From Sambucus nigra (lineage: Eukaryota; Streptophyta; Magnoliopsida; Dipsacales; Adoxaceae), in contig OX422207.1 in NCBI GenBank assembly GCA_949130495.1, positions 836,478,073 through 836,542,072 on the forward strand: a DNA stretch of 64,000 bases, in the 5' to 3' direction. Shown here one piece after another: positions 24,499 to 37,000 of the stretch. A program made the translations under genes and the position numbers. The notes below the pieces were generated by a model that was not told the DNA's origin, searched no databases, and was given only the letters and a program-made list of their open reading frames with translations. Numbering within the stretch: the stretch's first letter is position 1; each line of letters opens with the position of its first letter.

Positions 24499-25148
24499 AG
24501 TGGTTGTGCAAATAACCGTTACTTACCATTGAGCGTGCTTGAGAATTCAAACATTTTCACCATAATCTCACATGACACATGAAGTGTCGCATGAAAATTA
24601 AACCGCCATCCATACAAGCTTTCTTCCGGTACCTCGTGATGGCGAGAGCCTCATGCACTGAATTTGTCATTTTTTAATCCATACAAGCTTCATTTGTAGC
24701 ATAACTAATAGTCCCAGCTTAATTAAATTGTTGAATAATAATAATTCGTTACTAAATCTCGCATTGGGACATGTCGAGTCGTGTTTGTATCATGCAAGCT
24801 TCAAACAATGAACACTCATTTAGTAACGAATTGATTTAGGTCGGGTTTGGGTGATCCTTTACTTTGACCATTAATCCAATAAACGAATTGTTAACACGTT
24901 GACAAAAGAAAATGAGTGAGTTGCAAGATTTACTTTAAACTTGTAAAAACTTGAAATTGTTTTTTCCCTATTATTTTGGCTTTATCTTATTTTTATAAAT
25001 TTTATATTAACAATAAAAATAATGAGTTATATATAAATTCAATGAAGAATAGTTTTACAATTATATAAGAAATTTAAAATTAGCATATTCACACATCATT
25101 CTCAAATCAAAACTTACAAATAAGTCCTTATCAGAACATAAATCTTAT
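24497..25148. other. AT-rich DNA, no gene seen
   Basis: No coding motif. A few GGGACATGTCGAGTCGTG-type words near 24770 suggest a decayed relative of the ACACGA-rich hAT elements. Confidence 0.5.
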
Positions 25149-25810
25149 AAGACCACCTCCAAGGCATTAATTATTTTGCTAGAATATTTTGCTAGTTTTT
25201 GCTCCTAGAGAATGAAGCAATATAGCATTTGCTACATTTTGAACGAAAATGCTCCTAAATTTGCTCATTTAAGAGCAATAAATCTAACACTCTTGCGGCA
25301 TTCGATTTTTGCGCAAGCATTTTTTTGTTTATTTAGCAATTTTTTGACTATTTAGCATTTTATTTATTTTCGAGCGCTTTTTTTGTATAATGATCCCGAG
25401 TTGAACTAGTTTTTCGATAAAGTAAAATAAAATTGTAGTATTTTGTGAAAAAAATGCTCCAATATTATGTAAATGGTCAATAAGTTAGTTTTCTTAAATT
25501 CTTCATCAAGCACATACTTAATTATTTATACATCTTCAACTTCTAATATTGATGGTAATATATTCTCAAAAGAAAATTGTTATTTCCCAAAATATTACAA
25601 AATATAATATATTGGCACAAAATGATATTGACACAAAATGTTAATGTATTGCTCTGACTTATTTTTTATTACACCAAAAAATAAACAACCAAACAAAAAA
25701 CTCGTAGCTAAATGATGGAATCAGAAGCTAGATAAATCGGTCAACCATTAATTTGTGTACACTGTTTGGTTGCTAAAAAAGTGTAGGAAAATCTAAGAAC
25801 AAAAAAAAAT

Positions 25811-26310
25811 TAACTCGCGCAATTTGAGCTTAAAACAACGTGGAATCAATTAATCTCTTCCACAAACATGCGTATAGATTTTTCAGCAACCATAATTTAA
25901 ACAAATCTGTATTAGACAAATAAACTAAAAACATCCAACTCAGTTTGATTAATTATAGCAGTGGGATGAGGCTCAGTGCCGAGATTTATAAATGAGTAAA
26001 TCAAAAAGATGTTATAAGAATGGTGTGGAATTCATGTTACCTGTTGATGCGAGTAGAAATAGTTACATGCGTTTGAAAATGAAAATGTTGAGTTGGAACT
26101 ACATGAGAGCCGGGAGAAATCGCTAACAGATTCAATCTGCAAAAATACTATAATAAACAATAGTGCTAAAGAATGAGAAAGGGCAGAATAAGAAAAGGCA
26201 TAATGAGAAAAGGCATTTGTTTCGTATAGATAATAAATAACTTAATTATACTTATTTTAAAAATAAAATATAAATGCATTAAATGGTATTAATACTTCTA
26301 ATTCTATCAT
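25811..26310 (+). repeat. Tandem duplication, unit 1
   Basis: First copy of an about 503-bp unit beginning TAACTCGCGCAATTTGAGC; directly followed by unit 2. The content is non-coding as far as I can see. Confidence 0.9.
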
Positions 26311-26313
26311 TTT

Positions 26314-26800
26314 TAACTCGCGCAATTTGAGCTTAAAACAATGTGGAATCAATTAATCTCTTCCACAAACATGCGCATTGAATTTTCTGCAACCATAATT
26401 TAAACAAATCTATATTAGACAAACAAACTAAAAACTTCCAAGTCAGTTTGATTTATTATAGCAGTGGGATGAGGCTCGATTATAAATGAGTAAATCGAAA
26501 AGATGTTATAAGAATGGTGTGGAATTCATGTTACCTATTGATGCGAGTAGAAACAGTTACATGCATTTAAAAATGAAAATATTGAATTAGAACTACAGGA
26601 GAGTTAGGAGAAACCGCTAACAGATTGGATTTGCAAAAATACTATAATAAACAACAAAAAAAGAAGTGCTAAAGAATGAGAAAGGACATAATAAGAAAAG
26701 GCATTTGTTCTATATAGATAATAGATAATTTAATTATATTTATTTTAAAAATAAAATATAAATGCATTAAATTGTATTAATACCTTTAATTCTATCGTAT
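26314..26800 (+). repeat. Tandem duplication, unit 2
   Basis: Second copy of the same unit, with scattered substitutions and small indels relative to unit 1. An (ATAGAT)n run follows at about 26806-26824. Confidence 0.9.
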
Positions 26801-26824
26801 TAAATATAGATATAGATATAGATA

Positions 26825-28021
26825 CGTAATAATATACAAAAAATTTATTTGTATAAAGGAATCTGTACATAATCATTTGTACAGATTGATGTGTCATATC
26901 TGTATTTATCCATATTTTAAATAGATTTAGACATAAATTAATATAAATACGACACATCAATCTATATAAATAATTATATACGAATGATTTGTACGTATAG
27001 AGTTACTCAATAATATATCTTCACAAAGTTGCTTAAAAATGAATGAGAAGTTCATAACGATATTTTCATTTCTTTTTATATGGCAAATATCTCCCCGATA
27101 ATTTAACTTTCTATTCCAATATTGGGACCCACAAGTCTACCGCTAACTGACTTTTCGATAAATATTTGTGGTCCTTCCCAAATATTAATTATTATACGAG
27201 TTGACAACGTCATTCATGGGTTCCTTATCCTGTATTTTTGTAGTTTACCTTAAAATGCTTAAAACCGACCTGTGGGGGAGGACGACGTGGACTTCTCCCA
27301 ACGTGACACGTATGCAAAAAGCCCTCGAAATGTGTGCTCAAACCGAAGAGCCTCGGATAGCTAATTTGGAGTCTATTCATGGGAAAGTGTGAAAGATAAA
27401 GATAATGAGATTAGATTTGGGCCGCACGCCTTATGGGCCCACCAAAAAATATATTTTTTATAATATATACTTTAGTTTTGAAATAATGATTTATTAAACA
27501 TAATTCTACACTTTAAAAAAAATTATACTCAAGTTCCGCGTCCATGAAATACAAGCGAGTCAATACGTAAGATACAAATAAGAGGATGAATATGCAGGAA
27601 GAGTCTAATTTTTTAAAATAGAAAATTATATCTTATTATGACATTATCTCAGTGGACAAAAAAAATTAATTTAGATTTGTAGTTCCTTAATAAATTATGA
27701 GTTTCGTTAATTATGTCCTATATTCTTTTTTTCGTATTACAATTTGTTGTAATGACATTTTAAATACTAATTTTCTTTTTGAGATACATTTTTACATTAT
27801 TTGTAACTTTTTGCAATACTCTTTTCGCAAAAGTGTCGTGAAAAATGAAAATGATACTAAAATTGATAAATCGTTAACTTTGGTACCAAATAATATACGA
27901 CATAATTAGACCATCAACAACGCATGGGGGGCAAATTTGCTTCCCAAAAATGTAAAAAGTCAAATTTGCACCCCAAAACGTGGTGTGTACTCCATAGAAA
28001 TCAACATACCTACTATCGCGC
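26825..28021. other. AT-rich DNA, no gene seen
   Basis: Short frames only (for example 27201-27392), none recognisable. Around 27905-28000 there are repeated CAAATTTGC.CCCC words. Confidence 0.5.
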
Positions 28022-28070
28022 GATAAGTCAATTGTCGAAACAATAATGCTCGTGTGGCAATTGACTTATC
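28022..28070. repeat. Perfect 13-bp inverted repeat, 23-base loop
   Basis: GATAAGTCAATTG at 28022-28034 and its exact inverse at 28058-28070; the spacer lacks obvious structure. It lies about 600 bp upstream of the plant-mobile-domain-like frame. Confidence 0.85.
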
Positions 28071-28659
28071 GGGGGGTACATACGTCATTTCAACTCTCGC
28101 ACTAACCAAAAATCAAAGAAATTCTCTCGGATCCAAATTGCATAATGAGGAACTTCGTAGGAAGATGAAGCCTGAATTTACACAAGGTCGGTTCGACTAG
28201 AGGCTCAACATGACATCCGTGACTCTGGCTTTCCATACGGGACAAATATAGGTGCCTCCCATTCATATCTTGCCCGAGAAACATTCCTAGCGAGCCATAA
28301 ATAACGAGGTATGATTTTCTTTTTTAATTAATGATATTTCTTGCATTATTTGTGTTGAATATTTATAGTTAATGGAGTATTTGTATTGGTTAGTTTAATT
28401 AATTAATAAATGTTGAGTTACGCTATAAATTAATATTGTTATGTCAATTAATTCATTTTAAATTACAATCACATTAACATGTCATCATTACCTATAAGTT
28501 AAGTACCACTATATATTTCGTGTATAGTTTGTGCAATGTTATGGAGTTATTAGACTAGCCATGGGAAAACATTATTTGTTGACTTCAAACATGCCTTTTT
28601 CGAGTCAATTATTATGATGCGTTTCAATTAGATTGATTGTGGGCTTATTGTAGTACTGA

Positions 28660-29190
28660 TTGAGCGGTGATGGGACACAACCCACATCTTCCATTTTCAT
28701 ATGGGAAAATAGGGTTTACACCTCTGGATTTTACCATGTTAATCGGGTTGGGGGTGGGACGAGTGAGATTTTATAGTTTGTGGATGTGGATGATTTTTTA
28801 CGGTATGCGATCCAATATCTTCCTGGGCTCAAGAAGGTCGATCGATATCTCCTTTAGCGCAATCTAGCAAAGTTATTTTATGAGTTTGGAGAGTTTGACA
28901 TTAAGGAGGTGGTAACTGAGGACCATTGAGGTTATATTCAGGCTTTTTGTTTTTACACTATGGATCAGTTGCTCTTTGCAACTGGTAATAACAGCATCAG
29001 AGTTAGTTGGTTAACTTCATTGGTTTTCAAAGATCATCTAGGTAAATTCGATTTGGGGTGGCACCATCATGTGGCATTTGTATTCTATAACGGATGTCGC
29101 GTGTCGACATGGAACATGACATGGCGCTCCCTATTGGAGGAATCCGTCCAATGGTTTCATTTGGATTTTTCGGATAAAATATATTTCATT
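28660..29190 (+). pseudogene. Plant-mobile-domain-like gene remnant
   Basis: The frame at 28667 begins with wording PHLPFSYGKIGFTPLDFTML and IGLGVGR, and the frame at 28960 continues with MDQLLFATGNNSIRVSWL, LGKFDLGWHHHVAFVFYN. The order and spacing (an HLPFGE..TLEDV..L.GL.V-type start, then a L.F.....VRWL..L..L...G.YDWG.A.LA.LY-type stretch) fit the aminotransferase-like plant mobile domain, which occurs in both host genes and transposons. Stops at about 28865 and 28928 and a frame change break it; faint coding-like wording continues to about 29580. It sits within the candidate TIR element, which suggests a transposon origin. The call is by motif memory only. Confidence 0.45.
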
Positions 29191-29199
29191 TAATTTTAT

Positions 29200-30410
29200 T
29201 CGATTATTGTATTAATTTCAAAATCCTAATGTATTGCCATAAATTTAAAAATATGAATATATTGTGAACAAAAAAATAATTTCAAAATGCTAATGTATTA
29301 TCACTGGGGTGGCGCCATTATGGCGATAAATTTCATTTGAGTACATTCTCGTCATCATTACGACCTGGAGGTCCCGACGGGTATTATAACTAGGTGTCAG
29401 AGGTAATATCACAGTTAATTAAATTTTTCATTATTGGTATTCTGTTACTATATCTCTTTGTAGTAACTTGTTTCATTTACATTGGACAATAGTCAGAGCC
29501 TTTTTCATGATTATGTCCTACAAGAGAAAAATTTGAGAAATGAGTTGTACACCTACACGCATGACTGGCACCACCAGATATAATACATACATGCCCAGTT
29601 AAGAGAGATGATGCAGGATACATGTCCACTTAAAGTCCACATTAGACACACAAGACATGTCTGAGTTATCTTTTGGTCCCCACCGGTGTAGATAGTGATA
29701 GAGTAGTGAGGATACTGGTAGCTTTTTTATTTTATTTTAGAATATGTGAGATATAAACTTATTGTAAAAATTATTCTTAGACTATCTATGCAATTAGCCA
29801 TTTAGTCTTGAAAATTTATTTTTTAGACCAATATAGTCATATGATGTTTCATTTCAATTAAAACCATTTAAATTAAAATTTATATTTAATTTTGTATCCC
29901 CAAAATATATATATGTAAAAAATATGCCAAGGCAATTCATCTACCACGCGTTCTTTTCAGGAGGAAAATGACTCGTCGTGCCTCGCTAAGTTTGCAAACT
30001 CTAGGGCATCAAATTTGATAGCATTTTCTACCAATTTTGCTTCCCCAAGCTCAAAATATTAGTTTGTTTATGGCCTAGGAGCAACAAAACCTAATTTGGG
30101 TCGACAAATATAGTAGCAATTGCCAATTGCCTTGGAGAAGGTCTTAATGGGTAAAATGTCGAACGATTCATAAATTAATTAATGTAGTACATGATAATCA
30201 ATCATAATTGATTATCTTTTAATGTGATTGATTTCGTAATCCATAAATTAACTTTGGTATCTTTTAATGTGATTGGTTTGAATATGAGTAATTAATTAAG
30301 ACCTACATGTCATTAATATAATAATCAATCGCAATTGAAAGTAAAATTAAAAAATAAGATTAATGTTAACCTAATTCATCCGTTAAAAATTCTTAAAATA
30401 TATAAAAAGG
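29200..30410. other. AT-rich DNA, no intact gene
   Basis: Possible tail of the mobile-domain remnant to about 29580, then the right end of the candidate TIR element at 30145, then unrecognised AT-rich sequence. Confidence 0.4.
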
Positions 30411-30565
30411 TAAATTACAGTAAATCCCTGAACTATAGATGTTATATACTCTACCCAAAATGTATAAAAAATGATAAATCTTGCTTTTGTGCATAATAAT
30501 TTTAATTATTTTACATTTTGGGCATAGTGAAATCTCTATAGTTCAAGGGGGTATATTGTAATTTA
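30411..30565. mobile_element. Foldback MITE
   Basis: A 155-bp segment with imperfect inverted ends TAAATTACAGTAAATCCCTG / AACTATAG and CTATAGTTCAAGG / TGTAATTTA, and CCCAAAATGTA / TACATTTTGGG as a second internal pair. No coding capacity and no clear target duplication. Confidence 0.6.
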
Positions 30566-31610
30566 ACATACGTTAAAATTTATTTATTTACGTAAAATAA
30601 TGTAACACCTCGTATTTTTAGTAATTAGAAATCAATTAATTCGGAGATCTTTGGAATTTCACGTGTGCTGTAATTTAATGGAATTAATTATTACGCGTTG
30701 ATTAAAATATTAATCGGGAGAGGTGATAATTAATGTTTATGGAATATAATTACTAAGAGAACAATGATTTGTTATTTTACGTCATAATGAGTGATAGTGG
30801 CGTGACTGTGTTAAATCTCAGCCGGGAGTCGAGTGTAGACTATATGAGGACGAGATGGGAAATTATTATAGAGTGAGTTGGTGATTTTGAGGTCACGATT
30901 GATTCCGAAGGGGTCAAAATAGTCAGAATAGTGCTGATAGGGTCCTGGTGCGATTTTAGACCAAATCGGAACAATGGCGTTTCGATTATTCGGGAGTTTG
31001 TAATAAATGAAAATCCAAAAATTTAATAAGTATATCAGCCCATTGGAGTGGGAGGCTAGGGTTAGAACACTTTAGAGAGAGAGAGAGAGGGGGGGGAGTC
31101 CATGAAAGAGGAAGGGGAGAAGGAAACTAGGTCTTCCCGCACCGTTTTGCACCACGGACATCGTCGGAATACCAAGTCAAGTGTTTATCTTGCAATTCTT
31201 TTAAGCATTTTATAATAATCATGTAGGTTTGAAATTATATTGTTTGGGTGTATTTTTGGAATTTCTTTGGGTGTAATTCATGATTTGGAGTATGATTCAT
31301 GTACAATTAATCCCTTATGTAGATAATACAAAATCTAAAATTATTTGATGAGTAAATTGAAACAAATCTGGGTATATTGATGAATATGCATGAAGAACAC
31401 TATGAACTAAGGTTTTGAGAATTTTGGAATTTAATTTGTTCTTGAGTGGATTTCTTATAGATTTGATGTATTATTTACGTTAGAATTTGTCTCTAGACAT
31501 ATGTTTTAGGTTTAGGTATGTTGGATAGGAGTTAGGGAGAGTTTCATGAAGGTTTGAGGTGTTAACCATAGAGAAAAATGACTTTGGGACGAAGTAGTCA
31601 AAATCACTGA

Positions 31611-31680
31611 GATCGTTCGAACGAGATTGAATGAAATTAGGATGTCGTTAAAATGAGATTAGTATATCATTCGAACGACC
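31611..31680. repeat. TCGTTCGAACGA palindrome pair in solo LTR
   Basis: A perfect 12-bp palindrome TCGTTCGAACGA (31613-31624) and a half copy CATTCGAACGAC (31668-31679), with GTCGTTAAAATGAGATT-type half sites between. About 1.0-1.1 kb from the LTR start. Confidence 0.85.
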
Positions 31681-32195
31681 CTAGGTATTAAATCATGGAG
31701 ATAGATCTTTTCGTTACAAATTTATGGCCGTCAGTTTCGTATTTTTCTGATTTTTTTTCATTAGTTATAAATTTTCTACTGAAGGTTGTCCGAGATCGAA
31801 ATCTTTAGTCGGAAATTAAATCAGGGTATAGAAAGGTTTATGAACTATATGAGGACTTTTATAATTTCAAGATACCTATTGTTGGGGCTTAGGCTTAGTC
31901 ATAATGAGGGTAAAATGAGACTAGGACCTATGACATTTAAACAATTATGTTAAGTATCGAGAATTTAGAACGGGTTACGAGAAATGTAGATGATAATCTA
32001 GAATTTATACTAGTAGGTTAGTGATGTTTTCCCTATTAAAATTTCTTAAGGGATAATTGGGACCCTTTGGGTTGTGAATGATACTCAGAAAATACAAATA
32101 TAATACTATGTGTGAATCGTTAGTACGTTGAGTATTGGAGAGATATAAATACTACGTACTAGATATATTATAAGTTGTGTGTATACCTATGCTGA

Positions 32196-32196
<1 letters not shown>

Positions 32197-32240
<44 letters not shown>
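32197..32240. repeat. (AT)n microsatellite in solo LTR
   Basis: AT dinucleotide run 20 bases upstream of the nested hAT-like element. Confidence 0.95.
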
Positions 32241-32242
<2 letters not shown>

Positions 32243-32260
32243 TATAGGTTATGTGAATAC

Positions 32261-32652
32261 TAGTGTTATAAGAGGCACGCCCAGGCGCGTCTAGGCTTGA
32301 TGCTTGGGAGAACGCCCCGCTTTAAGCCTTTTACACCTTATTCTTGGTAAAAACCTTAAGGCACACTTTTTCTTAAATAAAAATGCTTTAGTGAAACGAT
32401 ATCGCCTTTTAAAGACTTTTTTACAAATCGGACCAATATCTCATCCAAAACAATCGAATAGTATTTAATTTGCATATATTCAGACATATTTTTAAGGTAT
32501 GTACAATTTTAGTATTTTTAATATCCTTGTTATGGTTAAAAATAATAAAATATATTTAAAAAAGGCCTACACGCCTAAGGCCCGCCTAGGCTTCTAAGGC
32601 TTAAGGCTTGGTCACCACGCCTCAATCACGCCTCGCATTTTTTAAAACCTTG
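32261..32652. mobile_element. Nested hAT-like non-autonomous element
   Basis: A 392-bp insertion within the solo LTR is flanked by perfect 8-bp repeats GTGAATAC (32253-32260 and 32653-32660). The ends TAGTGTTATAAGAGGCACG and (inverse) CAAGGTTTTAAAAAATGCGAGG are imperfect inverted repeats. The interior is rich in AGGCG/CGCCT words at both ends (GCCCAGGCGCGTCTAGGC; CCCGCCTAGGC). No coding capacity. Confidence 0.8.
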
Positions 32653-34057
32653 GTGAATACCTATGATGTGATTTGCTATGTGTATGAACATACCTACGCT
32701 GCCTAAAATCATGGGAGGTTTCGCGTAGGGGCGATCCCACCTTAGCGATTCCAGTGAGGTCTAAATTTGTGCCCCAAAACATAGATTTTAGGGCGGATCA
32801 CTATGTGATGTGTATTAGTGGGACTGGTAGGTCATTTGGGTACGTTAGGTATGTGTATAGCCTAAAGGCTTAGAACTATATTCGCCTCCATTGTGTGTTA
32901 TTTGATTAAGGGTTCGAGGAGACATTCCCAATCTATAGTCCTTAATTTATACGAGAGGTATATGGACTTGATAGTAGAGTACGCATGCTTATCAGTGGTC
33001 ATTCTAGAGATGTTATAGTTATATATCTTATGGTGTAATAAATATATACAAATGTGATTTATCTACTTATGTGTGATAGTAGAAAAGATAAATAATGTAT
33101 ATCTGAAAGTAACATAAGTGTAATAAAACTTAATTAATGGTGTTAAAATAATGTGTGGTTATTCTACTTGTGTGATAGTAGGAAGATAGATAGAGAACAT
33201 CTAAAAGTGAATTAAGTAGGGAAACTTAATCAAAATGATTCAATAATAATATGCGGGAAATATTAGTTATTGGTAGTATGATAGCGTATTGTATGGGCAC
33301 TACGGGAGAGTTGAACCTTTTCTGATTAGTTAAATACAGATGTCTAGTTAGGCTGGGTAGCATATCTAGGTAGGACGCTTTAGGTGTGCACTTTAGATGA
33401 GAGGTGAGAAACTCAAGGGAGTGTACACGGAATTAACATTTGTATCCAATAACTATTTTTAAATTGTAGTTTAACTACTTGCTAAATATTTTCAAAAGGT
33501 TTTTCTCGGGCTCTGACCCGGGTTAATTCTGTTTTTCTATTTTTCTTCAAAACATTTTAGGTGTTCGGCCACTGGGACATCAAGCTTGATAACTCATTCC
33601 AAGAATGCGTAGCTGCATCATTGTGCAGGCTTGTAGGACTTTGTGTAGACGCTTCAGTTATTCATTCCTAGATAGGATTTAATTTCAGTATTTCATTTGG
33701 GCATGTTTCCCCTTCAGACCATTCAGCCTTTCATTTCAGTTATTTATCAAACATGGTTTTATTTACTTTAGACTTGTAGATTGATTTTATTTTGGGAAGG
33801 TATTATTTTATCCATTTATTTATCATGTAATATTTTAGACTCTATTATTGCATGGATGGTTTAGATTATTTTATTTCACTTGTTGTTGTGTGATTAATGA
33901 AAGATAAAATTTTGACACCGACTTAATTTAACATAGGTGGTTAGTATTTTAAAAAGGTTTTCAACAATGATGCTACGAATGAACCAAATGAGATTCTTGT
34001 TTGATTTAATAAAGGATTAATCATCCGTGGTTAAAATAGGCGGGGTGTCATAAATAA

Positions 34058-37000
34058 TACATATTTTCAAATACTTTCTAGCTATTTAAATGAAATGTAA
34101 ATCACAAGAAACATTTGTTTAAATATCAATCTATACCATAAATCCACAATATGTACGAAGAACTTCACTTGTTTTTCAAGTACTTTCTACGTTAAAGTTT
34201 CAATCTATATAATTCAAAATAATTAACAAACTTAATAAATAATAACTAGAGAAACAATATGACCGTTATGTTTGAATATATTTTTTCGTCTGATAAAACA
34301 TTTTTTTATATTAGAACAAAATAATACTTGAAATGATCAAATAGGACATCAACATGACACAACAATACCTATTGTTAAGGCTAAGGATAAAGTTACCATA
34401 ACACTCTAGGATAATCTAAGCATTTGAGGTTCACACCTTTAGATTGGGGTGTATGTGCCCACTAAATTTTTTTTAAAAGCAATTATAATTTTGAGTAAAT
34501 TACAATTATGTCTCTTGAACATTGATTTTGTAATCATCTTACCCATAAAAAAATTATTATAAATTTTTTTCGCTAAAACTATCATAAAACCATCTCCAAG
34601 GCAAACAATAAATTTACAAAATGTTATTTTTACACGGACGCCCCTTTTGCTATCTTTAACATAAAAACTCAAAATATACGTTTTAACCCCCATTTCGGCA
34701 TCAAATTATAAGAGAATCTTATAATCATATTTTTGTGGCACATAATGAATTTTATCATTCATATTAAATTTGGACCGATTTCAATCACAATATTATGAAA
34801 TGTAGGGATTAGGGACACCCATAACATACCCTGATTTAGAAAACAATATTGTTGACGCATCTAATATGATATCATTTATTACTAAAAATTCAAAATATTT
34901 GTACTTTAAATATATTTTTTCGTGTTAAAAATGATGCTTGTCGTGTTCTATAAAATCAAACCAAATGACAACCCAAAATCACGAATATCACAGTGTGTTT
35001 AAAAATAATTGTACATTATTTTTTTAAAGTTGTATTGTGGTATTTTGAAGTAAAATGCGGGGGTCCCTTAACATCACACTTTTATGATTGAACTCGATCC
35101 ATATATTAATATAAATAAATAAATTCATCACGTGTTGCAAAAGTATGACTACAATTTGGAAAAGGCATTACAAATTCATATATAAATAGATAAAATTATC
35201 CTTATATAATATCACACCCAAATGAGGGTAAAAATGGACGTTTTGGATTTTTCCCATTTAAGTTAACGAAAGAAACATAAATTTAAATGTACAATAGTTT
35301 AAGTGTTAAATCGTTACAAAAAAAGTTTAAGGGTCAAAGCGTTACAATCACCAAAATTTAGGGGACATATATATAATGTACTAAATAATTTTTATATTGC
35401 TCTTTAAATAAATTGACAAACAAAATTAAGAAGAAGCATATATATTTTATTTCAACAAGTTATATTGTGTTTTTAACATTTTATATCTTGGTTTCATACA
35501 TCTTTAATTAAACAAATTTCCCAATTACTTAATTTTTAAAATAAATTAAAAATATAAATTTCTCAAAATTTAGGGGGTTAAAGACGACCACATCTCTCAC
35601 GTTCAATTAGCCTCAGTTATGTTTCTACAATAACATTGTGCAATCTTAGGTAGACTTGATTTATAGTTAAATAGTAGGAGTTGTGATTATAAATATAAGG
35701 CCATCGTCAAGTAATTGAATGTTATTTTGTTTATCTGCTAGCGCTCTTTGACTAATATATTGTTGAGAGTATGCGATCTCTATGGTATCTACCCAAATAA
35801 AATTAATTCCTAGTTTTAAAAGATATTTTACTTTATTCGCAGAAGGGGTAAATCAGTCCTAAAGTCTATGTGATAATAATTTTTTAATAATTTTATATTT
35901 TAAATTTTATCTTCTTCAATTAAACGATAATTTTAAAAATGAGAAAATGTAAAATAATATCACAAGATGGAATATACAAGAGGAAAAACCCCTAACGAGA
36001 AAAACTCTGGCCAATAAGAATGAAAAATTCATTGTGGTATAGAGTCTTACAAAATGAATCTCTAAGACACTTACATAACTTTCACTAGACACTCTTTCCC
36101 ACCATATATTTCTAGGAAGGCATTAACAGATAGAGTATGCTACATAATACCCACTCATTTTAAATGAAACTAATTTCTTCACATTCTTGGTTTGATTAAA
36201 ACATATTTTATGTTAAATCGAAATTTTCTCCAAGTGTTAGAACCTTAAGCAACTACAAAAGTTACACCTAGGATGTGTGAGGGTATCATAAAAGTTGAAG
36301 TGAGTGCATGATGCTTTATATCTCACAAAATATTTTTTAAAGTTTTTTTAATGAAAAATAAAATCATAAACAAAGGTATTGTAAGATATTTATGCTAAAC
36401 GTCGAATTGTAGATTTTATCTAGATTTTTCAATAAAGGAAAAACTCATAAGGAAAATCTAGAGGAACACAACGAAGAAAAGTGAAAATATTCTCTCAAAA
36501 CTGATTAGGTGTGATTTGAAAAATTATTTTATCTTTCTCTTTCTTCAATATTGTAAGTTGGAAGAGTGCTAGTCACATAAGTTATATAACCAAGGTGTAA
36601 GAAATTAACATAAACTATAGCTCATGTGTCAAACACACAAAGTTTAAAGGGTCAAGTCTATGGTTAATAAACTAAAAGTTTGTCCATGAAACGCTTTCTA
36701 ACGAGATATTATGGGATGATTTCCTAAAAATTTCTATCTGTGAAAAAGTACTAGTTCATTTGTTAAAATGAACATATGCTTCGCTATAGTGAACCTGAGG
36801 TGAAGAAGATCACGGCATGAGGCATAGTTTTTTTACATGGACTAAGTTTGGTAGCGACAATGCTTCGTTTTAGCAAACAGATCGTGCCAGACCCCATAAA
36901 GAAATTTTCTTTATTTTGCTTCTAAAAGTTTTATAAAAAAAAAATTTAAGCAAAACTCCAAATATGTTTTACCCTACCACACAACACGCATCTTTTAAAA

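Larger units (their letters stand above)
25149..30145. mobile_element. Candidate 5-kb terminal-inverted-repeat transposon
   Basis: The left end AAGACCACCTCCAAGGCA and the inverse of the right end AAGACCTTCTCCAAGGCA match at 16 of 18 positions. Weaker similarity (TGCTA..ATATTT, then TTTTGCTCCTAG) extends inwards for some 65 bases on both sides. Neither end has a closer inverted partner, so one ~5-kb element is the simplest reading. Inside are the 503-bp tandem duplication and a broken plant-mobile-domain-like frame. No clear target duplication was found. CTCCAAGGC ends are common in plant MITEs (one also at 34583), so two unrelated MITE ends remain possible. Confidence 0.35.
30601..34052 (+). 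mobile_element. Solo LTR, chromovirus type (TSD AATAA)
   Basis: A 3452-bp LTR runs from TGTAACACCTCGTATTTTT to GGCGGGGTGTCATA (terminal CA changed to TA). It is flanked by identical 5-bp repeats AATAA (30596-30600 and 34053-34057) and no internal region or PBS follows. This is what recombination between the two LTRs of an element leaves. It carries the shared CAAGTGTTTATCTTGC block (about +580), a (GA)n/G tract at 31073-31098, the TCGTTCGAACGA palindrome (+1012) and, nested within it, an (AT)n tract and a hAT-like element. Confidence 0.85.

Noticed and set aside
27201..27392. 63-codon ORF as a possible host gene
   Set aside because: No conserved motif, no splice context, no neighbouring coding exon; length within chance expectation.
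34439..34693. 84-codon minus ORF
   Set aside because: AT-rich chance frame; no motif and next to MITE-type ends.
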